Assembly (NCBI GenBank): GCA_964034945.1
Contig: OZ035962.1
Location: 21,175,530-21,239,529, forward strand
Length of the DNA stretch: 64,000 nt
Direction of reading: 5' to 3'
Source: Chrysopilus asiliformis
Lineage: Eukaryota; Arthropoda; Insecta; Diptera; Rhagionidae
Below the pieces are notes generated by a model. It was not told the origin of the DNA and ran no database searches. It was given only the letters and a program-made list of their open reading frames with translations. This document shows positions 23,489 to 34,265 of the stretch, in pieces (the stretch's first letter is position 1; each line of letters starts with the position of its first letter). The translations under genes and the position numbers were made by a program.

Positions 23489-23497
23489 CTTTTATAC
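23489..23497 (-). promoter_or_regulatory. TATA box of family B gene
   Basis: Minus-strand TATAAAAGCAATCTGATC with TTCAGCAACG about 40 bp further, then ATG at 23,410. Same arrangement as at 34,613. Confidence 0.55.
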
Positions 23498-23559
23498 AGA
23501 AGTTTTCAGCAAAATGAGATATCAGAAATTGTACTATTCTACCACTTTTGGAGATGGGG

Positions 23560-24230
23560 ATAATTCTTGTGCAGCAATTTCATTGATTTTCTTTGTGCAG
23601 CAATTTCATTGATTTTCTTGAAAATATTAGACATGATGTTGGATTCGGAATGTTTTCCAAATGATTTTGTTCCCCTTTTATATAAAATTCACTCATTAGT
23701 GATTTTAACAAATAATCAAAAAATTTTCCATATCCTGTTACAAAAAATTACAAAAAAATCTATCTATATCTCCAAAAATAAAAAAGATTAAGTAAACTTT
23801 TTCTATGTTTACTAATTAATAATAAGAATCAATTTATATTTATATTTTTTATAAAAATCTTAATATATTACATAAATTTTGTTTTATTCTATAAAATTTT
23901 CATGTTTATTTTTTAATCTCTAAGTTTGTAGAGATTACGCAGATCTACGCAAAAGTAGATATTAGATCACTACAAACAGATCTCTTATCATTTAAATAAG
24001 CTAATGAAATTTTATTTAAACATTGAGTATAAAGTTGATGTAATTTTGTTCTAAATACATACATATTACAATAAAGTATTTCTTGCTTATATAAACAGTC
24101 TCTATAATTCTCTAAAGTTAGCTAACGAACAACATGTTTGGACACACCCTTAGCTTTAGTTATAATTTTACTAGTGTCTACATCTATAGAATACATTTTC
24201 GATCTTAAACCTATAAATTCTCTCATGATC
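23560..24230. repeat. Segment homologous to 43.63-44.93 kb
   Basis: 23,590-23,725 matches 43,628-43,760; 23,746-23,847 matches 44,469-44,570; 24,175-24,228 matches 44,871-44,924, all in the same order and direction. The left copy lacks the gene at 44,029. A 23-bp unit (TTGTGCAGCAATTTCATTGA..) is tandemly doubled at 23,569-23,615. The sequence includes the start of a family B gene (MSNIFKK) and the intron of a family A gene, both broken. Confidence 0.65.
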
Positions 24231-24569
24231 CGATGTTATATTGTCTTTTTTGTTGTTGTTCGTTGATACTGCTATAACTATTTCTTGATTTGTTCACTTA
24301 AAGTACACATGCAAGTCTTCCACAATAATTTCCGTTCACTCTTTTTCGACTGAACTAGTTCGCGTTTTTCTTCCAACCCTTCTTGATCACTTTCTAAAAC
24401 CAACTGCTGCTTTTCGCATGCTTTGGTCACTTCAATCCCCACGCGCTGATCCATCATTTCTTATCGATCATCTGCGGTGGTCCCGGATTGCCGAATAGGC
24501 GAAATTGATTGAAGAGCGCGTGTCATTTGACACCGCGAACACTTGACCGGAAATCGATGTTGATTTCGA

Positions 24570-24700
24570 TTAATCTGTGGAATTTTTATTCCACAACATC
24601 AAGATTTTTCTTCGATTGCCGTTTAGGCAAAAACGATTTAGAAATTCTCATGGAGATTGTGTTTGATTTGAATTGTGGAATTTTTATTCCACAACACCGA
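24570..24700. repeat. Pair of short palindromes at the polymerase break
   Basis: TGTGGAATTTTTATTCCACA occurs at about 24,575-24,594 and again at about 24,675-24,694. The second copy sits exactly at the point where polymerase homology is lost. Confidence 0.55.
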
Positions 24701-27700
24701 CCATTGTATTCATCTTTCATGAGTCCCAAAACTTTTTTATTTTTCTGCCGAATGCTATAAATATTATTTGTTGGGTAATCGGATGTATCAAAGAACGGAT
24801 CGTTATCACCCTTAATATCATCATAAAAGTCTTGTGTTTTTATAGTGTAAATAAAAGAATCTGTATCCATATAATTCAATGTAATATTTCCATTATATTT
24901 AGGTTTCATATACCCACAATGAAAATTATACATATGAAATTTTGATAGCTCTAATACTGTAAATCCGGCATAAATTGGTTTATTGTAATAGGTAGAATCT
25001 CTTGATAACTGAATAGCTGTCATCTCAGGAGTAAATTGAGCTGAACTATGAAAATTTGGTTTAGCTATTAAAGCTCTAGCACCCAAATGTCTTCCACAAC
25101 TTTCCCATGACGTAGCAATCTTTACAGTTTTCCTTTTATCTACATTTTCCATAGTTTTACCATACACTGCATTGTTTAGTAATTTGAAGAAATTCTTCTC
25201 AAAATCATTTTTCGCTCTAGTGCGATGAGAATTATTTAAATCAATATATGGTTTCAACCACGGAAACTGTTGAAACTGTAAAACACGGTGTACTTTTTTT
25301 AATTTCAATCCATTTTTTAAACATTGCTGTAAATTTCTATAGTGGATAATATAACGCTCCTTAACCATTAAATCAGCTATTCGTTTCTTAGTTTTCGTGA
25401 TTGTTTTATTTCGTGGACAAAATGGTAGATCGTTATGATCATCATGTAGTGAAATTGGATATTCAAGATCTACTTCTAAAACATATCCAATATCTGAGTC
25501 TAGCTCTATAGACATTACGTCTCTATTGAGATTCTCAACCCATTTGAATTTACTGTATGGTAACGGTTGAGACATAGCCCATCCATATAAATTGTTAGCA
25601 TCTAAATATGCTAAATATTGTGATGGTTTATTGGAATCATAATCACTCATATACTTGTTATTTGCTTTTGAATGTCTTTGAGAGCTTTTTGGAAAAAGTT
25701 ATACATGTTGATATCTTGTAGTAATTCTAATTTAATTCCCGTGTGTTTTAACATAGCATCCCAAGAAATACCCGGAGCTGTATAATATTGACATGGATCC
25801 AAAGAATATATTTTTTGACAAATTTCTCTGAAATTTTGAAATATATCTGTAAGGAGTAGCACATCGGTTTTGAGGTAAAGTTCTAAATAATCTTGGAGAG
25901 TACTACAATTGAATTCTTGCCATACATTCCGAGCATGATCATAATCTTGATCAGAGCACTCAGTATTAGAAAATTTATTTCTAAATGCTTGTTGAGAAGG
26001 TAATGTAGTTTAGTAAAGTTTCTCCCAACTATTTAAATAATCGTATGGGAAAACACCCTTCTTTTTAATTAATTGAAATAGTTCATCGTCAGGGAAATTA
26101 GATCGAACAATCTTAAAATCTTCTGCTGATAAGTTGTTTGCTAGAGCTTCAATACTAGACGCCATGAATCTAAAAGAGTCTAAGAATCTGAGAGAAAATG
26201 ATTCAACTGGTTCAATATCGTTTAGAGGAATCCGTTTAGTTAGTGATACATACAATTCTTTATTTAATGGAATAAGATCGATTTTCCCGGAAAATCTCCC
26301 AATGCTTTAACAAATAAATGACAATCATAACCTGATAAGTGATGAAAAAATACCGGAAAAAAGTTTGGGACTTTATATCTTAAATTACACTCATTATGCG
26401 CTGGACCGCGATATTTTCCAGTTAAATGACAATGGTCGTCTACTCTATATCCATCTAAACTATTATTACAAATGTGACATTTCTTACTCTCTAATTGATC
26501 ATTTACTTCTTCTGGTGTTAGTTGTAGCATTGCTTTAGGACACTTTATGTAATCCGAGTAGAGTTTGGTGGTGTCTTCAATCAGCTCCTGTACAAACACC
26601 TTTTCACAGCTCTGCCCCGTGTAAGATCTGTATACATCTAAGCTATCATCGAACGAACATTTGATGTAGTAGGCGAATGCGCAAGGAACATGCTCTTGTA
26701 TATTTGTAGTTGAGGATGTTGATGGATCCGGTAAACAGGTATCGATGTCCTGAAGAATGCTCTCAAAATCACCATAAACCGTGAACTGCCGCTCGACATA
26801 TTCAAACTTTAAGATCGCTCTTTCTCCTTCAGGCATCCTTATTATGATTTTGTTGCACTCAGTTGAATGAATACTTAGTGCTCCCTCAGTGTGAAAATGT
26901 TGGAAACAGAAATTGCAGAAATATTTTGCAACTTTTTTTTCGAAACTTGTTTATACAATCTGGATGTATTTTTAACCCAAACATAATGATTTCTTTCTTC
27001 ACTCTGTAGTAGTAACAGCGTGATGTGATTTGGAGAATTCATTTTTTTATGGTCCCACCATTTTGTATTGATCATTCGATGTTTTTTCAATCCCGAAAAC
27101 ATTAACACTTATCGATGGATTCTGTTCTTCAAATTTCTGTATATCTTTAAGGTCTAATGGAAACTCTAGATTATCAAAATTGAGTGTAATATTACTCAGC
27201 TCAATCATATTTTGTAAGATGTTTAAAACTCTATATGAATAAGTTCTTTGTGGGTGAGAATTAGTTGGAGATTAATAACAGCCCATTTAAAGCAATATTC
27301 ATCGTTATTCTCTACATTAATACAAGCTTTTTTTCTCTGAATTGATTCTGGAAGTCTTATGTATTGAGATCCTCGTAAAGGTTGATATTGATTTATATTG
27401 ATTTCCAGATGTATTATTCTGATCAGAGTCCATCCGCTATCACGTTCCTGGAACTCTGACGTTTTTGTTGAAATCGAAAAATTGTTGGATTTCTAGCTCT
27501 CCAGTAATTCCAGTAATTTTTGTTTGGAACGATTTGATTGAAATGACTATATCATCATCTTCACCGTCAATAGCTGATTTAACGAATTTCCCATACTCAC
27601 AAAATAATTCGAGATTTGCTTTGTAATTCATATGTTTGCTCAATGAATCAGTTAAAAGCTTCACAATTCGGACTTTTGATTGATTTATAAAATCATCTGG

Positions 27701-27934
27701 GGATAAAAGTCCTTCATTCTGATTCTCCAACATAAACGTTTCAATCCTTCCCTTAAGACCACTCTTAACACAACGAAGTCCATCTTCAATCAACTCTGCA
27801 GATTTCTTTTTATGAATATTACTACGTAAATGAGAACTCCATCTAACACTTGGAATTTCTACTTTACAAACTTCACATGCAACCATTGAGTTTATTGGAG
27901 CACCGTTAAACGCGATTTCTGCTGATCTTTTCAT
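24695..27934 (-). pseudogene. Protein-primed DNA polymerase B, type 1
   Basis: Starts MKRSAEIAFNGAPINSMVAC with a C2H2-like finger (CEVCKVEIPSVRWSSHLRSNIH). Then comes SGWTLIRIIHLEIN and KACINVENNDEY in shifted frames, an exonuclease motif VYGDFES, an HNH-like Cys/His block (CHICNNSLDG..DDHCHLTGKYRG), FHHLSGYDCHLF, the palm motif LDANNLYGWAMSQPLPY, NAVYGKTMEN and the active site YMDTDSF near 24,870. Order and motifs are those of Polinton-type DNA_pol_B_2 enzymes, which replicate linear DNA from a protein primer. Frameshifts or stops occur near 27,440, 27,250, 26,870, 26,260, 26,010 and 25,650, and the C-terminus is cut at about 24,695. TATA box at 28,009. Confidence 0.85.
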
Positions 27935-28008
27935 TTTACGATAAATTAACACGATATTACTATTTGAAATGTAATACAAGACTGATAATTCTAAACCATA
28001 GAACAGAT

Positions 28009-28017
28009 TGCTTTTAT
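28009..28017 (-). promoter_or_regulatory. TATA box of polymerase B type 1
   Basis: Minus-strand TATAAAAGCAATCTG, 75 bp upstream of the chosen start at 27,934. It is the same module as that of family B, so different genes of the virus share a promoter type. Confidence 0.5.
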
Positions 28018-28265
28018 ACAGAAATTTTATCCCCACCACTTATCGACAGCTTTTCTTCTAACATACTTAACCATGAGTCGTCACTTATGTATAACGATGA
28101 TCACCACTCATCAATTTTCTTTAAATTTAAAACCAGTTATTATTTTATAAAATTAATTTTTATTTATATAAATTTTTATAAAATTTTACAGCTTAATATA
28201 TAAATTGACCCTCGCATCCAGCTGAATAGTAGTTTTCCTCCCGAATATTGAATTCAAGCCCAAAG

Positions 28266-28556
28266 CTAGCGCCTAAGGGTCCTGCCTAAGGGTCCTGTAG
28301 AGTGAACGTAAATTCTCCCTGGATTTTCGGTTATCATCTTTTGAAACCCCTCTAGCGGTAACTCCAGATACCGTTCCGGTAAAAAGATGAAGAATTCCTC
28401 CGTCTCCATAGCCTTTTTTACACCATATCGTGTGCTAATTTCACGAAACTGCACAATCTTAAACTCCATACCTATCAACATCAAAGATACTTTAAGAATT
28501 GGCTTTTTGAACTTTATGTTATTTAACTCTGATAGGAAGTTTAAAGCGGTCGACAT
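28266..28556 (-). pseudogene. Family B gene with 13-bp duplication
   Basis: Start set at MSTALNFLSELNNIKFKKP; upstream residues of the longer ORF are promoter DNA. Core: MEFKIVQFREISTRYGVKK, METEEFFIFLPERYLELPL, ENPGRIYVHSTGPLG. The 13-bp tandem duplication AGGACCCTTAGGC at 28,277-28,302 shifts the frame before the original C-terminus, whose DNA continues to about 28,195. Inverted, near-identical counterpart at 18,979-19,326. TATA-like TATAAGAGC at 28,624. Confidence 0.65.
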
Positions 28557-28739
28557 TATAAATTTATTAAACGTTAACGTTACTGAACACGAAACAAGTA
28601 ATTCCAAGCCAGAGACCAGATTGCTCTTATACAGAAGTTTTACCCCCACCACTTATCAACAACTTTGCTTCCAACATACTTAACCATGAGTCGTCACTTA
28701 TATATATCACAATGACTGACACTTATATTTAACGATAAC

Positions 28740-28980
28740 CACCACATATCAACAACTTACCGCTTATATAGAACGATGATCTCACCCCCTTATCTACTAC
28801 AACCGGATACTCAAGTCACACCCCAACCATGAATCACCCCCTTATCTACTACAACCGGACACTCAAGTCACCGCCCCAACCATTAGTCAACCCCTATAAA
28901 CTACAATCGGATGTCCAACCATGACTCACCCCCTTATCAACCATCACCGGATGTCCTTATCGGCATGACTCACCCCTAAA
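28740..28980. repeat. Degenerate tandem repeat, CCCCTTATCTACTACAACCGGA
   Basis: Three to four imperfect units of about 55-58 bp, each with CCCCTTAT(C/A), ACTACAA(C/T)CGGA and AACCATGA(A/C)TCA. GC-richer than the surroundings. It lies between a family B gene and the second polymerase; a promoter, origin or terminal repeat role is possible but unproven. Confidence 0.6.
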
Positions 28981-28994
28981 CCACACCCTCACAG

Positions 28995-29056
28995 TGACGT
29001 CAACTTCCGGTCTAGAAATGGACTTCCGGTCTATAAATGGACTTCCGGTCTAGAAG
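28995..29056. repeat. TGACGTCA site plus 19-bp triple repeat
   Basis: TGACGTCAACTTCCGGTCTA is followed by two more ACTTCCGGTCTA(G/T)AAATGG units. The first unit with its TGACGTCA palindrome also occurs at 46,295-46,317, ahead of another viral gene. Confidence 0.6.
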
Positions 29057-29452
29057 CCCCCTATTGTATCTACTATAGTAGACCGGAATGTCTAAACATA
29101 AATCACATTCTAAATTAAAACATAAACGAAGAGACTTAAATTATAGAAGTTCAGGGACTATTTCGACGTTATAGGGCCGGATAATATCTTTTAAAATAGT
29201 CTAGTCTTATTAGCAGTATTCTTCAGTTTTAAAATTATGACTCCAAAGGTTTTAAAGTTTTTTCAAACGCAGTATGTTTAAATTTCAGACTTTTTCAATT
29301 AAAATAAAGAAATAATAAACCGAATTTACCGTACACAAGACTTTTTAGCTTATATTTTGTTTAAAACTTCGAAAAGTTTCAAATTTAGATCGTAAAAGTT
29401 TTAAAAAGTCATTAAACTTTCAGGAAATTAGACCTCAGTTTTTACCGTGTTA

Positions 29453-31193
29453 AGGTAGATGGATTTTGTTCAGCAACGGACCAAGTTTTTGAATTTCACG
29501 GGTGTTATTATCATGGACACCCTTCATGTTTACTACATAATCGTGATGAACCTCTACATGATGATAAAACGACAACATTGAATCTACGCTATGAATCCAC
29601 TGTAAAGAAAACAGCTCGCTTACTCTCCTATGGATACGATGTCATCGAAAAGTGGGAATGTGATTTTCGTAGAGAAATTGACCGAAATGCAGAAATGAAT
29701 TACTTGAAAGATCATCAGATGTTGGATAATCTTCAACTAAATCCTCGGGAAGCTTTTTATGGTGGTCGTACGGGAAATCCATATACTTACTACAAGTGTA
29801 AGACAGGCGAGAAAATCAAATACATTGATGTTTGTTCTCTGTATTCATGGGTATGTAAGAATGGTAAATTTCCCGTTGGTCATCCGCGGTCATAACAATT
29901 GTACCAAACTAGATCTAAATCATGTCGGTCATAACAATTGTACCAAACTAGATCTAAATCAGGTGGAGGGACTGATCAAATGTAGAATTTTACCACCAGA
30001 AGGCTTATCACATCCCGTTCTGCCCATTAAACAGAATGGCAAATTAATGTTTCCACTCTGTTGTACGTGTAGTGAGGAAAAAAGTCAGAGTGAAATTTGT
30101 ACTCACACCGATAGTAAAAGATCTCTAATGGATACATGGGTTATAGATGAAATTCGGACAGCGTTAAACAAGGGGAACAAAATGCTGGAAATTTATGAGA
30201 TTTGGAGCTATCAGCTAGAAACATACAATAAATTAAATCATTCAGGAGGTATGTTTACGGATATGATGAATAAGTTCATCAAAATGAAGCAACAAGCGTC
30301 AGGGTGGCCCAGCAGTTGTGATACAAAACGTTGAAAAACATCAATACATTGGGGAATTCTTTGTCAACGAAGGAATAAAGCTAGAGTTTTCGGATATAAT
30401 AGATAACCCTGGGCTAAGATCATTGGCAAAACTTATTTTGAATTCGTTCTGGGGTAAGTTTGAACAGCGTGAAAATCAACCTAAAACTACAAAAGTTAAT
30501 TAATCAGCTGAATTATATACGATGTTGACAAATTCCTCGATAGAGGTACAACATTTGTTATCCGTCAACGAAGAAACTCTAATAGTGAATTGGTGTTATA
30601 AAGAAGAAATTACTGAATCCCTTCCAACAGTAAATGTCTGTATTGCCGCATATACCACAACACAGGCTCGGCTAAAGTTATACGGCTATCTAGAACAATT
30701 TAAAGATAGAGTATTATACTATGACACCAATTCAGTTATTTATATCAGTAGAGATGGAGAATACGAGCCATCTGTATAGGAAAGTTTGTCTGTGATATGA
30801 CCGATGAGTTGAACTGCTATGGACCAGGTAGTTACATGAGCGAAGTTTGTGAGCGAAGACCCTAAAAATTATGCATACAGAGTTCACTGCACAAAAACAA
30901 ACTCTGAAAATACAGTATGCAAAGTAAAGGGCATCTGCCTGAATCATGCGGCATCTCAACTTGTGAATTTCGAGACAATGAAGGAAATGATACGGAACGC
31001 CGAACACAACGAATCTATCAAGTTATTGTCGAGAAATATAGGGCGTACTAATAATCATCAGGTTGTAACCACCCCGGAGATTAAGCTCTATAGACCGAGA
31101 GCCGAAAAAGGTAGGTTTTTGAGTGATTTCAGTTCCCTACCATACGGTTACAAAAGACGACAACTGGACAGTATAGCAGAAAAAAAAAATAAA
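29453..31193 (+). pseudogene. Protein-primed DNA polymerase B, type 2
   Basis: A second, different Polinton-type polymerase. In order: EFHGCYYHGHPSC, NPREAFYGGRTGNPYTYY, YIDVCSLYSW (motif A region), VEGLIKCRILPP, HPVLPIKQNGKLMFPLC, IYEIWSY, NPGLRSLAKLILNSFWGKF, IAAYTTTQARLKLYGYLE, YYDTNSVIY (motif C) and the tail CKVKGICLNHAASQLVNF ... LPYGYK. Motif C reads DTNS instead of DTDS, so one catalytic aspartate is lost (codon AAT at 30,729). A 39-bp tandem duplication (29,888-29,965), frameshifts near 29,885, 30,310 and 30,850, and stops near 30,502 and 30,778 break it. The N-terminus is missing. Confidence 0.85.
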
Positions 31194-31383
31194 TAATAAT
31201 TGTGTAAAAAATAAATAAAAGTTAAATGTAAAATAATTACTTCAGCTTAAATAAAATTATATTAGGTTATTTAGATGATAAGAGATTTTTGTAAAAATTG
31301 AATTAATAAAACTGTCTTACAATATAGTTTTTCTTTTTATTAAGTTTAAATTTTACAAAAAAAAAGTTTTTGTGAAAATTGAA

Positions 31384-31420
31384 TTAACTTAAATATGCAG
31401 CTTTTCGAACTCGTATTAGC
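31384..31420 (-). pseudogene. Short 3' end of an unknown gene (EFEKLHI)
   Basis: Minus strand EFEKLHI then a stop and an AT-rich 3' flank. The same end (DEFEKLYI preceded by EQLADE) with the same flank lies at 47,550-47,650, and a diverged one at 49,285-49,340. Only the last codons are visible, so the gene cannot be named. Confidence 0.35.
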
Positions 31421-31499
31421 GCTTTTTATCGAAATACACACATACATAAATCATTAACACCAATATATGGTAATGTTTCTTTATCCGTATCACGGCGTG

Positions 31500-31999
31500 T
31501 CCCTTTGGCATCAACGTCCGTCTCTCTTCGGTTTCACTGTAAATAAATAAAATAGCATTTTGTGAGTATAAATATACTCAGCAAGCTGCATCTATAGTGG
31601 AGTAAAAGAGACGGTTAACTACGATCTAAAGATGATAGGTTTCCAGGTGGGAGAACGAACACACAGTATCTCCCCATCGGCGGTGAGGAAGAACGAACAC
31701 ACAGATCTTTCCTCAAGTGTGAGAGAGCGAACACATCGATCTCTCAATACGTGAAAGATCGAACACACAGGTCTTTCACTGACAACTTCACAATGCCCCC
31801 GGTTGGCATACAAACACCATCTCACCCCCAAAGGGAATCGGGAACTTTCTAACTGCACGAGAATATTTAATTCGAGGGACTCTCGTCTGATCCCGTTAAA
31901 ACCAACTACTCCCCATTCCGGGCCAAACCCGACCACTAACTAACCGAAAACACGATACAGGGGCAACAAATGCCACCTTTCCCGGGATTTTCCACAACA
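31500..31999 (-). repeat. Possible solo LTR
   Basis: GC-richer block that on the minus strand starts TGTTGTGGAAAATCCC at 31,999 and holds diverged repeats of TGTGTTCG(A/T)TCTTTC. TTTAATG precedes it, and TTAATG recurs near 31,455 beyond its possible end. The TGTTGTGG start is reminiscent of BEL/Pao LTRs. The 3' end is not certain and no internal region exists. Confidence 0.3.
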
Positions 32000-32224
32000 C
32001 ATTAAACAATAACAACATTCTAACGTCAACTCTGAGAACTAACTAAATGAGGGTTACCATAGTGCTTTTACTAACCATTGGTCAATTCTGCAAAAAGTAT
32101 TACCAATAACGATCAAAAAATTACCTTCGGCTAACACTCGTCAGCAAGTTGTTCGATAATCATCTCTGACACATTGTTATAGTGTCTGATCCATGATTTC
32201 TATAACGAAATTGAGAGATAAATA
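32000..32224. other. Spacer 3' of the 32,225 gene
   Basis: Contains, on the minus strand, a short MDQTL start right after the 32,225 ORF, at the place where family H starts in the 51.3-kb copy, but it stops at once. Then a CGTCAGCAAGTTGTTCGAT phrase shared with 47,620. Confidence 0.4.
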
Positions 32225-32623
32225 TTACAAATAATTTTCTAACTCGTTATAAAAATTTTGAATAATAGGTAGTGTCATAGTAGCAGTATATTCGTCATCA
32301 TCAATACTAATTTTCTGATGTTGAAATTCTATAGCCCATTCGTAATCGGATATTTTTCCATTGATTCTTATATAATAGTCACCAATGTTGATTTGCTCTA
32401 CTGTTTCTTTACTCATATCGTCATAGTATTTTGGCAGGAATATCCGAACGCTTTTATCCAGTTCTAACACTATTTTATCTCCCCAATTACTTGATACCTT
32501 TTCAGCTCTAGCAATGTTGTAGTTCCTGAATAGTTCCGTAGCCTCCAATTTGATGACTGGTTTATACTTTATATTCCTCAACTCCTTCAATACTTTTCTA
32601 ACAGTGTTATGCGATTCACTCAT
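32225..32623 (-). CDS. Family B-related small protein (intact, 132 aa)
   Basis: Starts MSESHNTVRKVLKELRNI. The core is ATELFRNYNIARAEKVSSNW, GDKIVLELDKSVRIFLPKYY, then a distinct C-terminal half (DYYIRINGKISDYEWAIEF, DDDEYTATMTLP, FYNELENYL). The first half has the family B signature; the second half differs from the MASALEF type, so this is a diverged paralog. A ssDNA-binding-like role is inferred only from the pattern. A truncated plus-strand copy at 51,105-51,344 is followed by family H, showing the ancestral gene order. TATA-like TTTATATATGG lies about 30 bp upstream. Confidence 0.65.
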   Translation of the reverse strand: MSESHNTVRKVLKELRNIKYKPVIKLEATELFRNYNIARAEKVSSNWGDKIVLELDKSVRIFLPKYYDDMSKETVEQINIGDYYIRINGKISDYEWAIEFQHQKISIDDDEYTATMTLPIIQNFYNELENYL

Positions 32624-32754
32624 TTTGGGATAAGAACCATATATAAAACTGGTTATAACTAACTTGAATGATGAAAATCTGCTCCTGTTATACCCAAATA
32701 TCTATAAACTTGTATGTATTTATATAATATTTTCATTTACATAAAATTTTTAAA

Positions 32755-32870
32755 GAGTCGAAGACAAAAAATAAAATCTGAAAAATGAAACCTAAAGAAA
32801 AATCTGAAAAAGATAAAACCTGAAAAGTTTAAAAAGTTGAAGTAAAAAACAAATTTTATTTTTAATTTTT
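32755..32870. repeat. GAAACCTAAAGAAAAATCTGAAAA tract
   Basis: Nearly identical to 19,490-19,600 and 20,350-20,460. Lies directly 3' of the family A' gene at 32,876. Confidence 0.6.
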
Positions 32871-32875
32871 TTATT

Positions 32876-33265
32876 TTAATCGGTTGCCCAATTTATATGG
32901 CTTACACCACCATTCATGTTATCAATACGATATAAGTCCCAGTTTAAGACCCCGGATGTTGTCAGCATATCCTTCTCCGTTACGAGTTCCAACTTCTGGA
33001 ACTGCGATGTTGTGATTATTGTGGGTGAAAGCAATGGTGCTTTCACCGCGATGTACTGGAGATCCAACGCAGTAGCTGCGGCGTCCAACCGCATAATCGC
33101 CAGTTCCATACAGCTACATGCATTCAGAATCCGCTTCATTATATATTCATCCTCTTCGAGGTATAGAATCCTCAAAGATTCTATACTCACAAATCGCAAA
33201 TGTTGGGATGACATCACTAAGATGCCATCATCCTGGTTGTTGAAATATAATAATGAGCAGGCCAT
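32876..33265 (-). CDS. Family A' small protein (intact, 129 aa)
   Basis: Starts MACSLLYFNNQDDGILVMSS directly after an intron acceptor. Then LRILYLEEDEYIMKRIL, a Cys-containing helix, a hydrophobic stretch (ALDLQYIAVKAPLLSP), FQKLELVTEKDMLTTSGVL, and the end GGVSHINWATD. The end and overall plan (E(K/T)(D/E)(M/L)(L/F).T.GVL..(D/H)LY+.....G....(I/L)(N/H)W(A/G)D) parallel family A, so I treat it as a distant branch. Broken relatives at 19,609 and 12,970. Function unknown; no membrane segment or catalytic motif is evident. Confidence 0.65.
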   Translation of the reverse strand: MACSLLYFNNQDDGILVMSSQHLRFVSIESLRILYLEEDEYIMKRILNACSCMELAIMRLDAAATALDLQYIAVKAPLLSPTIITTSQFQKLELVTEKDMLTTSGVLNWDLYRIDNMNGGVSHINWATD

Positions 33266-33328
33266 CTAATAATAATAAAGAATAATAATATAGTAATAAT
33301 ATGATAATATATATCTAAATATACTTAC
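33266..33328 (-). other. Predicted 5'-UTR intron of family A'
   Basis: Minus strand: AAAGTAAA|GTAAGTATATT ... TATTATTATTAG|ATGGCC, 63 bp. The exon 2 start is the ATG itself. Confidence 0.55.
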
Positions 33329-33518
33329 TTTACTTTATGTTGATTCCTTTACGATTTTATTCCTTGAAATTGAAACTTCAAACTGACGTTATCCCCTTTC
33401 AAACACTTGTCTTTTATACTTGAATAGAAACTATTTCAGTAACATTTCGAATGTATAATATCATAAATTTATTTTTTAAAAACGAATTATATCACATATT
33501 TTATTTTAAATATATCTT

Positions 33519-33547
33519 TAATTCATCCGAAAAATGTGATTGATAAG
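33519..33547. repeat. CCGAAAAATGTGATTGATAAGAA repeat
   Basis: The same 25-bp phrase lies at 14,556-14,581, directly against the truncated integrase copy 1, whereas here it is about 110 bp downstream of integrase copy 2. This measures the deletion at copy 1. Confidence 0.55.
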
Positions 33548-33656
33548 AATTGTCTTATAATAGAATATGTTTCACATAGCGTATAAGCATGCATTGTATA
33601 AGCATACGTATGATTTTTGGGGTAGTCATTAAAATATTTTCGATTTTCTCATATCC

Positions 33657-34225
33657 CTATTTAGATTTGTTTAATTTATCCGAAAAATGTTTGGATTTGT
33701 TAACTTCAGCAGGAGAGATTTTTATTGTACGATGTTTTCTATTATTGTAGATAACCATCAACTCATCGATTAAGTTAATCCATCGATATTTACCATTCAT
33801 ACTAAATTCCTTCCACATAAGGTTTTTTAGAGTTCGATTAAAACGTTCAACTATAGATGCTTTTTTTGTTGAAAATGTCGAATAATGATTTACTTTCAAT
33901 TTACTCATTAAAGTTTGAAAATGTTTGTTATAACTCTTTCCCATCATCAGTTTGAAGATTTTTTGGTGAATGTCTTTTTTTGAAAATCGATTTAAATGCT
34001 TCAACTACTGCAAGTCCAGTTTTATTTTTTATAGGGATAGCCCATGCGTATTTTGAGAATGTAACGATGACGGTTAACAGATATCGATATCCCTTGTTTT
34101 TAGAAGAGTAAAGTATCATTTCAACTAAATCAGCTTGCCATAGATCATCTATACCCTTTACAGTAACATGTATACGTCTAAAATTTTTGCGTGCGGGTTT
34201 ATGAAGCTCTTTATATTGTTTAACT
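33657..34225 (-). pseudogene. Polinton-type integrase (rve), copy 2
   Basis: N-terminal part KELHKPARKNFRRIHVTVKG, then IDDLWQADLVEM (first Asp), YRYLLTVIVTFSKYAW, TDDGKE(F)YNKHF (second Asp), SIVERFNRTLKNLMWKEF (Glu), INLIDELMVIYNNRKHRTIK and SPAEVNKSKHF. A 2-bp deletion near 33,930 (compared with copy 1) breaks the frame between DDGKE and YNKHF; otherwise the catalytic core and C-terminus are readable. Ends with a stop at 33,657. Polinton integrases insert the viral DNA and give short target duplications. The 5' end is joined to a family B start (next feature). Confidence 0.85.
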
Positions 34226-34258
34226 CTGTTACGAATTTTAAACCTGCAGCCATAGTAA
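34211..34258 (-). pseudogene. Family B start codon region fused to integrase
   Basis: MAAGLKFVTELNNIK, a family B N-terminus, reads at 34,254-34,210. In another frame the same DNA gives RVKQYKEL of the integrase. The two genes meet inside about 17 bp (GAGTTAAACAATATAAA) compatible with both, which points to a join at microhomology. Confidence 0.55.
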
Positions 34259-34265
34259 ATTTAGG

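Noticed and set aside
31619..31936. 105-codon minus-strand ORF
   Set aside because: Its repeated VCSFF-type phrases come from a repeated DNA motif inside a possible LTR; no domain and no homologous copy.
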